Positions 55,847-64,000 of a DNA stretch of 64,000 nt are shown in pieces. The stretch's first letter is position 1. The number at the start of each line of letters is the position of its first letter. The translations under genes were made by a program, and so were the position numbers. A model generated the notes under the pieces. That model did no database searches. It was given only the letters and a program-made list of their open reading frames with translations, and was not told the DNA's origin. Location: NCBI RefSeq assembly GCF_030272615.1, contig NC_081414.1:819726396-819790395 (forward strand), written 5' to 3'. The stretch is from Cryptomeria japonica. Lineage: Eukaryota; Streptophyta; Pinopsida; Cupressales; Cupressaceae.

Positions 55847-58195
55847 TCATCTTACTTCTTTTATCTGGCACGGCTTTTTCAATATTAGCTTCCTTGCCTT
55901 TAATTTACCCAGGTACCCTTTGGCCTGATTGTGCCCTCTAGTTGGCCTTCTGTAAGCCACTGGCCAGTTTATTGTGTTTGTTTTTGCGGTCGAAGAGCTT
56001 CCCTGTCTCGTTTGTTTCCTTCTTGTTGACCCCCTACTTTGCTTTTTTCTCCATTTCTTCCCTAGTTCTTTGCTCCGCGCCTTATCTTCCCTCCATTTCT
56101 TGCTTGGTTTCTGTTTGGAGTCTCCATCCCCACTGTTCCTCCTTTTTACCCCTGGAGTATTGTTGGGCGTCCTCATTCTTATTTCTGAGTCATGTAACCA
56201 CGTACACACATGTGGTAGTCTTTTGTAGCATTCTTGTGCACAACACGTCCCTACGTATTCCAGGTCCCATATCTTGTCCACCAGTGGGGCGGGTCCCACA
56301 CCCTTGTAGCGGCCGTCAATGTATTGATCCCCATATTGATGGTACCATTTTACTCTCTCTTCGTCAATCTCTGGTGGCCCAGCCGGGTTGGGGATCACCC
56401 GATACAATGAGTTAGGTCCGGCCTCTACCTCGCCTGCTTCGGAAGCGATGACTAATAGGTCCTTTGTCTTCAGTACCATTTTTAAACATGGGCCTAGGGT
56501 TGCCCCATATTCTTCCAAGTTGAGCTCTTCCTCCAGGTCCACCGGCTCCACCTCTTTAATTATGTTCTCAGCTTTCCTTCGGGCTTCTGCTTCTTCATCA
56601 ATGTCATATGCGACGTATCCCTCCCGAGCTCCTTCATATGGGGCCTGTTTTTTCCAATATCCTAAAACTCGTACCCACACAGTTGTGTCTCCAAAATACA
56701 CATTCGTGAGATGTTTGTGGATCCTGGGAACGGCCACACCTTCCACCCTTTTTGGTACAAGTCGTTCTTCCATTGCCGCCAAGGGCTTCGCCCAGTCGTC
56801 ATCCCTCCGATAGGGTTCTCCTTTTACCACCGGGTCTTCTTTGACCTCCTTGCTTTGACCAATGGTCCAATGCCCTTTTGTGGCATATCCTAGCATGTTG
56901 ATCCCAATCACAGGTTTATTTCTTTCCCTGTAGATTTTTAACTTGGAACCGTTCACCGGGTCCCTGATAGGATTGTTATCCAAAGTCGCCAGCTTTACTG
57001 CTCTGTTCCTACCAACCTCTCTGATTTTATAGGGTCCGAGCCAACGGACCTTGAACTTCCCTGGTCGAAGTTCGTTCCGACCGTTATACTTCAAAACTAA
57101 CTGTCCCGACCGGAAGTTGGCCTTCCGCAGATGCTGGTCGTGCCAATGCTCCCGCCGGCGTTGTGCCACCTCAGTTGCCCATTGTGCCATCAGCCTTCGT
57201 TCATCCAGCTTTATCAAACCATAAAGCCTTGCATTCACACTTTCTGTGTCCCCAAGTCGATTTTCCACCGCCACCCGAAGGCTCGACACGGTGTACTCAG
57301 CTGGTACCATTGCCTCCTGCCCATACATGAGCTGAAACAATGTATGCCCGGTAGTGACTTTGTATGTTGTACGGTAGGCCCATAGCACGACTAGTAGTCT
57401 TTCCTCCCAATCTTTGTGTTCCACCCCACATGATTTGTAGATTATTGATACCAAAACCTTGTTGGTTGCTTCTGCTTGACCATTAGCGCGGGGATAGTAC
57501 GGACTGGATAGGTTATGGAATATTTTTAATTCCATGGTCATGGTACGAATTACTTGATTGACAAAGTGCACTCCCCTGTCACTGGTGATTTGGAGTGGTA
57601 TCCCGTACCTGGTGACAATTTGTTCGTACAGGAACCATGTCGTACTCAGAGCCGTGTTATCCGGCAAGGCCCTAGCTTCTCCCCACTTGGTGAGATATTC
57701 TATGGCAACTACAATATATTTGCACCGGTGTAGGTTACTTGGCTTCAGAGGTCCCACAAAGTCCAAACCCCATTGTTCGAATAGTTCCCGCGGCTGTGAA
57801 GGGAAGAGAGGCATGAAGTCCCTTTTAAGAGGTTTTCTCGCTCGTTGGCAAGTGTCGCATTCGATCACCCATTCTCGAGTGTCGGTGTGTAGAGTTGGCC
57901 ACCATAGACCTGCCAGAAGCACCTTCCTAGCGGTTGCATCCGGTCCCATATGTCCGCCTGCCAATCCATCGTGTGCCTCCTTTAGTACACCGCAAATTTC
58001 CTCCTCCATGACACACCTCCTCAAGATTTGGTCAGGACCCATTTTATATAAAAGCCCATTAATTAGTTGGAAGGTTTTACTCTTCAGTGCCAGCTTCCTC
58101 CGTTCTCCTGAAGGCATCTTGCTTCGAAATGTGCAGGTAGATAGCAACTGGCCTATCTTTTCATACCAGGTTGGTAGTATTGCAATTTGGAACAA
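55847..58195 (-). CDS. Integrase with long C-terminal extension (782 aa frame)
   Basis: Inserts element cDNA into the genome. The frame is free of stops. The coding join to RNase H is at PDAHLFQIAILP (just upstream of the first Met), after a frame change probably caused by a small deletion of the RH-INT linker. HHCC zinc finger: HDGLAGGHMG ... CDTCQRARKP. Catalytic triad present: GLDFVGP (Asp), TSDRGVHF (Asp), NGQAEATNK (Glu). GPY/F-like block VRWLGPYKIREV near residue 390. After this about 370 further residues follow, with no chromodomain seen: a mixed part (TTVWVRVLGYWKKQAPYEG, YDIDEEAEARRKAENIIKE) and a very basic tail (KKWREDKARSKELGKKWRKK). Such a tail might bind nucleic acid (inference). 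It is the best preserved frame of the element. Confidence 0.9.
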   Translation of the reverse strand: MFQIAILPTWYEKIGQLLSTCTFRSKMPSGERRKLALKSKTFQLINGLLYKMGPDQILRRCVMEEEICGVLKEAHDGLAGGHMGPDATARKVLLAGLWWPTLHTDTREWVIECDTCQRARKPLKRDFMPLFPSQPRELFEQWGLDFVGPLKPSNLHRCKYIVVAIEYLTKWGEARALPDNTALSTTWFLYEQIVTRYGIPLQITSDRGVHFVNQVIRTMTMELKIFHNLSSPYYPRANGQAEATNKVLVSIIYKSCGVEHKDWEERLLVVLWAYRTTYKVTTGHTLFQLMYGQEAMVPAEYTVSSLRVAVENRLGDTESVNARLYGLIKLDERRLMAQWATEVAQRRREHWHDQHLRKANFRSGQLVLKYNGRNELRPGKFKVRWLGPYKIREVGRNRAVKLATLDNNPIRDPVNGSKLKIYRERNKPVIGINMLGYATKGHWTIGQSKEVKEDPVVKGEPYRRDDDWAKPLAAMEERLVPKRVEGVAVPRIHKHLTNVYFGDTTVWVRVLGYWKKQAPYEGAREGYVAYDIDEEAEARRKAENIIKEVEPVDLEEELNLEEYGATLGPCLKMVLKTKDLLVIASEAGEVEAGPNSLYRVIPNPAGPPEIDEERVKWYHQYGDQYIDGRYKGVGPAPLVDKIWDLEYVGTCCAQECYKRLPHVCTWLHDSEIRMRTPNNTPGVKRRNSGDGDSKQKPSKKWREDKARSKELGKKWRKKQSRGSTRRKQTRQGSSSTAKTNTINWPVAYRRPTRGHNQAKGYLGKLKARKLILKKPCQIKEVR

Positions 58196-59912
58196 GTGTG
58201 CGTCTGGATAGTTGGTCGACTATTACATGGGACTTCCCTGGCCGTACGACAATGGTGAAGGTGAATTCCTGTAAGAGTAGTAGCCACCGACTTACTCTCC
58301 CTTGGATGATTGGTTTATTCACTAGGTACATTAGTGCTTGGTGGTCCACATAAAATGTGAACGGCGTAGCCAACAAGTAGTGCCGGAACTTTTGTACTGC
58401 GTACACCATCCCCAGTGCCTCTCGCTTTGTTGTGCTATAGTTTCGTTCGGCCTTTGACAGAAGTCGGCTTGCAAAGAAGACGAAATGGTCTAGTCCTTGC
58501 ACCCCTACCTGGGCGAGGGTAGCACCAATTGCAAAGTTTGAGGTGTCGACGTGTATGTGAAATTCCTTGTTCCAATCTGGGTACACCAATATCGGTGCAC
58601 TCACCAGCCGGTCCTTCAATTCTTTGAAGGCTTCTTCTTGCTTCGTACCCCACACAAACGGCTCTCCCTTCCTTGTCAACTTATCTAAGGGCCAGGACAC
58701 CTGTGCAAAGCCTTTGATGAATCTTCGGTAGTAGCCGACATGGTCGAGGAATGATTTCATCCCTGTTACGTTCGTTGGGCTCTCCATGTTGACAATTACT
58801 CCTATCTTGTCTGGGTCTGTCTTCAATCCTTCCTTACAGACGATGTGGCCCAGGAGTTTCCCTTGTGGTACCATAAACCTGCACTTCTTTGGATTCAGGG
58901 CTAACCTAGCCTTCCTACATCTTTCCATGCATTCCCCCAAAGCCTTCAAATGGGTGTCCTAATCGCTGAAAATCGACCAGTCATCCAGAAATGCTCTGAA
59001 ATTCCCTACTGACATCTTGTCAAAAATGTGCAGAATTATTCGCTGGAAGGTCGTGGGCGCATTGCATAGCCCGAAGGGCATGCGATTATAGGCATACACT
59101 CCTTCCTCCACCACGAATGTGGTCTTCAACTTATCTTCTTCCGCAATACTTATCTGATTGTACCCAGAGAATCCATCCAGAAATGTGTATATTTCGTGCC
59201 CGACGACTTCTTCCAGGATACTGTCAGTGAATGGGATCGGAAATGGGTCCTTGATGGTTACTGCATTTAGGTACCTGAAATCCACACATATCCTTATCTG
59301 ATTAGCCTCTTATTTAAGGGAGATGACTATTGGAGAAACCCAGTCACTTGTTTCCACTTTGAATATAATCCCCGCTTCTAACATTTTATTGATCTCCTCA
59401 TTTACTTTGGCTGCATAGTTTTTGTTCATCCTATATGGCCTCCTTCGTACCGGTCGGGCTCCTGGTACGAGGGTTATGCGACGCACGCATAGCTCCGACA
59501 GTACCCCCTTCAAGTCCTTGTAGGTCCAGGCAAAGACGTCTTTATATTCCAGAAATATCTTGAAGGCTGCTGCCTTTAGCACGAGGTTCCAGTCATCTCC
59601 TACCAGTATCACCTGTGGTTTTGCCTCATTGCCCAGATTAAGCTTCTCCACACCCCGTTCCTCGTACTTGATGGGTTTATCCCGTTCAAACTGGTGGGCT
59701 GGCGTGTCGTCCATTCTTGCCATTCCCTCTTGGTATCTCTCGTACTCCGGGGGAAAGGATTGTTCTTCCGTCCCCCCGCTTGATTCTCCTATCTCACATA
59801 TTTGCAGCATGTGACACTCCAGGTGGAAGACCTCATAGTCCTCCATTTGCCAATGAAAAAGTCCCACCAGTGAACTGGTTTCATCCTCGGAACACCCGTC
59901 CAATTCCAACAC
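58161..59912 (-). pseudogene. Reverse transcriptase and RNase H (Athila-like element)
   Basis: One frame with stops at 59310 and 58959. RT: VNEEINKMLEAGIIFKVE, CVDFRYLNAVTIKDPFPIPF, FLDGFSGYNQI, RMPFGLCNAPTTFQR and the catalytic box FLDDWSIF (FLDD instead of Y[VL]DD). Thumb: PTNVTGMKSFLDHVGYYRRF. RNase H: FHIHVDTSNFAIGATLAQ (Asp), KREALGMVYAVQKFRHYL (Glu), FYVDHQALMYL (Asp), so all acidic residues looked for are there. It ends HVIVDQLSRR before the frame change into integrase. 59310 is TAA (Lys or Gln expected); 58959 is TAG, probably from CAG. Confidence 0.9.
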
Positions 59913-59981
59913 TCCTTCCTCGTCGGTCTCTTTCCCTCCTCTGTCCTGTTTAGAACCCCACTCCCACCGTTTTGAATCTTC

Positions 59982-60827
59982 TTAGTCGGAGTCTGATGAC
60001 GCGAGCTCTTCGCTAACGGACTGGTTCCTTAGATCAATTACATACTTATGGATGTCATTCTCGATTGAGAGCGTATTCCTTTTCCAGTTGTGGTTAGCTT
60101 TGGCCATGATCAACCACCCCCTTCCCAGAAGAGCGTCATACGCTTTCCTTTCCAGTGGAATGACTACAAAATCAAGAAGGAATTGTTGCGTCCCAATTAC
60201 CACCTTTTGTGCCATGAGGGTACCAAGGGGTTTGATGCCGTGTTGATCCGCACCGACCAGGTGGAAGGTTGGTGGCCAGAGTGTCGACTTGCCGAGGCTT
60301 CACCAAGTTTCCTCTGACAATACGTTGACTCCGAACCCACCATCAACAATGGTGTTTGTAAGCTTTTGTCCCAATATATCCATCTCTACCACTGCAGGTT
60401 TTTGCCCGACGCCCACCGCGAGTAGCATAGGGTTCATGGCATCCGTACCAGATCCCTTCACCGGGTTCGTACCAGATTTTGCCATCGTTTGGTGTTCCTG
60501 ACCGAGGGTAGTGTCCCCGGTTACATTTGTCAAAGCCATCCTTAACTGTGGCATGGTCTGTAGAACGTCAGACACCCGTACGGGTATTGTGGTTTGTAAC
60601 ATCTGCTTGATGATAGTTTTCTCTGGTTCCGACCGAACTGGTGTATCGGCAGCCAGGTGCGAGGCCCTCCGCTCTCCAGCCATTGCCCGCTCGATATCCG
60701 CCCTTGCCTCCTGGAGCCTTTCTTTTTCTGTGCAAGGGTCCGGGTACATGGCTTTCTTGTTCTGTAACCTTGTGATTGCCAGTACGTCTTCTCTTGATCC
60801 CTCCACATCGAGCATGTTCACCCCTTT
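59982..60827 (-). pseudogene. Aspartic protease region (Athila-like element)
   Basis: Same frame as gag and RT. The first piece (60821-60300) ends with TNTIVDGGFGVNVLSEETW, the active site with DGG. After TGA (60300-60302) it resumes with LGKSTLW and FLLDFVVIPLERKAYDALLG followed by RGWL, the second half of the protease. The TAA at 59982-59984 (CAA to TAA likely) ends it. Upstream of the active site is a 100-residue helical linker. Confidence 0.82.
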
Positions 60828-62905
60828 TTACTTTGGACAATCTATGTCCTCGTATTTTCTTGGACCGCACCATCTGCACAGCAAACTTCCTACATCACCT
60901 CCGTTTTGGCATTCTCGAGCAAAGTGACCCCATTCATTGCACTTCTTGCACTGAATCATGGGTCGCCCCTTCCCGTTGTATTGAATTCTGCTCCTTGGTG
61001 TGTTATTATTGTATCTGGTGTTCCCCCGCCGATTGTTTTTGTACCCTCCAGGTGAGGCGTCAAAGTTTGTTGTTGGTTTTGGCGGTGTCGTCGGCGGTGT
61101 GGCTTGGTCGGGTTGGGCGTAGAGCACTTGTGTGCTCCTTGCTTTCAAGTTGTACGGGCATTCCTTAGTGGAATGTCTCATTACTTGGCAGATGTCACAG
61201 AAAACTCTATGGGGACAACTTCCTTTAGTGTGTCCTTCAGTCTTGCAGTTAGTACACCATAGTTCTTTTCCTTCCCTACCACTTTCTTTGTCACCTTTTA
61301 ACTCCTTCATCATCCTCATCATATCCTTCCGGAGCGCTTGCACGGTTTTGAATCCCCCCTCGCTATCTTCGTCTGTGCTGTCACCATCGCTGGTTCGTCA
61401 TTTCCCCCGGGATGTCTTGTTTTCACTTTCAATATCCAAGGCACGGTTGTATGCTTCATCGTACAATGGCGGAGGGACCACTTTCATCGTCCTTCTTAGG
61501 GATGGTACCAATCCTTCCAGGAACTACCGCTTCTTGAGGCCATCTGCCAACTAGTTCTCCATTTTGTTAAGTAGTTCCCTCAGCCTTCTGTTATATGCGT
61601 GCACACTTTCGTTTTTTCCTTGTTTGGTATTGTAAATTTCTGCCACAATTTCGTTGTCATCTCGTAGGAGTTTGAATTCTTCCTCAAAGGCCTTCTTCAG
61701 ATTGCTCCAAGACGTTTTATGCTGGGCATCGAGGTCTGTGTACCAGTCAATAGCTATTCCTCGTAGAGTGGCTGGAAATGCCTTCACCCAGTAGTCCCGG
61801 TCGTCCTGGCCATTTGCTTCCCAGATGGTGACGCATGTCTTGCAATGTCGTATGGGGTCCTCTGACCCATCGCCCATGAATTTTGGGAGTTTCTGCTTCT
61901 CCGGGGTGTGTGCCATCGTTCCTTTCTGTTCAGTTTTATGCAGTGCCTGGAAATGGCTATATGTCCGGGGGGTACCGTACGCTCCTGGTCTGGTCGGGCC
62001 CTTGCCAACCGGGCTTTGGTCACCTTCGCTTCTATAGTCCCTCCTTCATGGGGTTTCCAGATCTGATCTTCCTATTTTGATGCCCTCCGACAAGGACAAA
62101 TTTTTAATGCCAAACAACGTTGCTTCAAAAATAGTGGCGATTTCCTCATGCAGGTCTCGTACCACCTCCTCTCCTTGTTCGGAAAATTCCGATTGGGTGC
62201 TTTGTGATTCGGCTCTGGAGTCTTCTTCACTTGACGTCGAGTGTGGGGCCTGGTCGGCGAGATCTTCCTCCACTACGTCTGGAAGTGGCAAGTTCCTAGC
62301 AACCTCGGCCAACTCCTTCCACGTACACGGTTTTTGCCTCTCCCGACTACGACTCTAACTTCTGTTGTGTTTCTCCGGACTCCTCGAGTCGGCAACCTCT
62401 CTTAGTCGTCGTCTCCTATCGGCCTGTTCTTTTATGCGGAGAGATCTCTGTACAGTTCCCTCATTTACTCCTTCGGTAGCAGTGGTACGTCTGTCTTTGT
62501 TCGGCCGTAGGGGCATCAAGTGCCAGAGGTACGGCGCCGACTAGCCTCCCTCTCCTCTTCCTCCCTACGACTCCGTTCCTCATACCGTCAGAGAACTTAT
62601 TGCCGCCGGAGTTCCTTTGTCGTTTCCTCCCTTTGGTCTTGGAGTGCAATCAAGTTCCTAGCGAGTAACCTTGGAATACTCCCGAGTAGGTCAAAGACGG
62701 GGGTGTTGACTCTGAGTTTACCACATACCGTGCCTTCCAAGACGGCTCTCTCCTGAGCCTCTCACTGCACGTACTGCGTGATCGACACGTCCCACAACTC
62801 CACCAAGTCTGTCGTCAACTAATCCTCTCGTTCCTCTTCCGCGGTACTCTCTTCATGCGTGTCGCTGTCCACGACAATTAATTGCTGATTAAACAATCGG
62901 CCCAT
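60828..62905 (-). pseudogene. Gag with four zinc knuckles (Athila-like element)
   Basis: Probably starts at ATG 62905 (MGRLFNQQLIVVDSD), 40 bases after the PBS, in another frame that has about four stops. From about 62500 it runs in the gag-pol frame with stops at 62046, 61551, 61524 and 61398. Capsid domain: QKLPKFMGDGSEDPIRHCKT, WVKAFPATLRGIAIDWYTDL, SVHAYNRRLRELLNKM. Knuckles: CTNCKTEGHTKGSC, CDICQVMRHSTKEC, CKKCNEWGHFAREC, and a fourth CRWCGPRKYEDIDC with Tyr for His (CAC to TAC). A TAA at 60828 closes gag (CAA likely before). Confidence 0.85.
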
Positions 62906-62944
62906 TAATTGCTTCCGCCTGCCGCTATAGTTATCTCCAGGTTC

Positions 62945-62962
62945 GTTCAAGCAATGGCGCCA
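62945..62962 (-). promoter_or_regulatory. Primer binding site (TGGCGCC type)
   Basis: The minus strand reads TGGCGCCATTGCTTGAAC after LTR end CA and TTT. TGGCGCC is a common Gypsy primer site start. Confidence 0.85.
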
Positions 62963-62965
62963 AAA

Positions 62966-63311
62966 TGTTTAGTCCTAAATGTATAGTGGTGAATAATCAG
63001 ATAACACAGTATTTCCTGCACGTACCAAGTATTCATGGAACAGAACAATTGCACATCACAACATAAATGCCAAATGATAATAATTAGACCAGAAAGTTAT
63101 ATCTTTATTCCAGTGTCCAGAATTGTCCATACATAATCCCCCTGCCGAGGTTCCAACCAAACACTATATAGACCCGACGGTTGGTCAAGTTGCCAACCGT
63201 TACCAACTCCCAACTATCCGACGAGAACCTCTCGGCAACAACATAAACATAAACACAACATAACATACTTATAACTATTATTCTTACTAACATACGTTTT
63301 TACCCCTAACA
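62966..63311 (-). repeat. 5' LTR of the Athila-like element (346 bp)
   Basis: Same length as the 3' LTR, 7 substitutions and no indel. TATA-like CTATATAG at 63164-63171 about 140 bp from the LTR start. Hairpin ACGGTTGG..CCAACCGT just above it. Confidence 0.95.
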
Positions 63312-63635
63312 CTCAATAACTTCATATTACCCTCTTTCTTGATTATGCCATTTTCAACCTTATGTTTTTGTCTTTGCTATCTTTGTATCCTCAAATCTTT
63401 TATGCACTCGTGAATGACTCATATCGATGCCATCAATTATGAACAAAATGCTCTTAAGGCCTTTGACATTGATGATGATATTTCTATCAACCCCATTCAT
63501 ACATCAATGATAATAACCTCATTCATTTGCTTTGATATCAATGACAATTATGCAGACAATCTCTTCATTCTTCCTTTGATAACTATGATAACTTCCAATT
63601 CCTTTGACATCAATGACAATATTTCCAACATTTTG

Positions 63636-64000
63636 TTGGTAACTATCAATATCTATTTTCCGTTTACAACAAATCTTAATCGATTTATTTTTAGTAATAT
63701 CTGTTGTTTCAGACTTTTAGCTGCCCATACAATTTTTGCCATCATAGCATGTGAACTCTAATCTCGGCCTTCTGAAAATAAAGCTTATTAGTATCTAAGA
63801 GACTGTCGTACAATACCAAGGCATCATACCATTATCTGAAGGAGCACAGCAGATTTGAACCCTTTATCCCTATTGTACCATCAAGATGATCAAAATATTA
63901 ATCAAACCACCTTGTATTATTGAAGCACAGCAGTCTACACTCTTTAACCAGTCTGTACAAGGTTGTTATTAGTATTGGAGCTCCAATACAAAGTAATCGT
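63636..64000. other. Intronic DNA, nothing recognised
   Basis: AT-rich DNA right of the solo LTR. No exon of the TGA-type gene, LTR or domain seen. Confidence 0.5.

Larger units (their letters stand above)
52220..63311 (-). mobile_element. Ty3/Gypsy element, Athila-like, with third ORF (11.1 kb)
   Basis: Complete element: 346-bp LTRs, TSD ctcaa (52215-52219, 63312-63316), PBS, polypurine tract, gag, PR, RT, RNase H, INT and a large downstream ORF. The LTRs differ at 7 of 346 positions (2.0%). RT features (FLDGFSGYNQI, MPFGLCNAPTTFQR, FLDD) and a gene after integrase fit the Athila branch (inference). Gag-RH runs mainly in one frame with at least nine in-frame stops, INT is in the next frame, ORF3 again in the first. 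It lies inside a copia solo LTR in the intron of the TGA-type gene. Confidence 0.93.
51447..63630 (-). mobile_element. Copia-type solo LTR, TSD ttttg, split by a Gypsy element
   Basis: 51447-52219 and 63317-63630 join to one LTR of about 1.09 kb starting TGATGAGCAC and ending TTTCCAACA. Both ends are flanked by ttttg (51442-51446, 63631-63635). It shares GGGGGGGCAGGGGCTGAATC and TTTACGTGGAAACCCTTATG with the other copia LTRs here. No PBS adjoins it, so it is a solo LTR. Minus orientation equals the direction of the host gene. Confidence 0.88.
50438..64000 (-). other. Last intron of the TGA-type gene (incomplete)
   Basis: From the acceptor AG at 50438-50439 no further exon of the gene is recognisable up to the window end, so the intron is longer than 13.5 kb. 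About 12.2 kb of it is the nested pair solo LTR plus Ty3/Gypsy element (51447-63630). 50440-51440 and 63636-64000 are plain AT-rich DNA. Inference: the gene reads right to left and its upstream exons lie outside. Confidence 0.65.

Overview
The window looks like nuclear DNA of a seed plant with a large, repeat-filled genome, most likely a gymnosperm such as a conifer. That is an inference from low GC, stacked old LTR retrotransposons, sparse host coding sequence and one host exon beside an intron of more than 13.5 kb. Nothing bacterial is present: no operons, ribosome binding sites, CRISPR or rRNA. Species cannot be fixed from the sequence alone.

Host gene. The only confident host coding sequence is the last exon of a TGA-class bZIP transcription factor at 50285-50437 (minus strand, phase 0, stop TAA). 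Its other exons are not visible, so the preceding intron runs from 50438 past the right edge. That intron holds a copia-type solo LTR (51447-63630, TSD ttttg) which is itself split by an 11.1-kb Ty3/Gypsy element (52220-63311, TSD ctcaa). This Gypsy element is minus strand and Athila-like. It has near-identical 346-bp LTRs, gag with four zinc knuckles, PR, RT, RNase H, an uninterrupted 782-codon integrase frame with a long C-terminal extension, a patch rich in CGTACG-like palindromes, and a large third ORF.

Left part. 1-8215 is the 5' half of a minus-strand Tat/Ogre-like Ty3/Gypsy element cut by the window edge: LTR with five AT palindromes, PBS, a 2.5-kb leader full of CACAGACGCG-type repeats (including three 127-bp units), an 852-codon gag frame, DGG protease, a G-patch and the start of RT. 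All are in one frame broken only by stops. 11666-21649 is a short-LTR element (TSD tattt/tattc). It contains a gag+protease-only element (about 13840-20780), whose left LTR contains a third insertion, a 1178-bp solo LTR with TSD agtct.

Middle part. 27289-45725 is a plus-strand gag+protease-only LTR element of a related family. It was entered twice by minus-strand copia elements: a truncated, pol-less one (about 30720-33881) and a full-length one (35580-43622). 21650-27288 and 45726-50284 are mostly featureless AT-rich DNA with a possible SINE, a 42-bp tandem repeat and a foldback element.

Almost every retroelement gene is disrupted. Many stops can be explained by C-to-T (or G-to-A) change at TGG, CAG, CAA or CGA codons, as expected for methylated DNA. 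The points most worth checking are the third ORF and integrase tail of the intronic Gypsy element, the leader satellite and G-patch of the Tat-like element, the two gag-only families that share a non-Met primer site, and the pol-less copia relative with a coiled-coil gag and an unrecognised second ORF.
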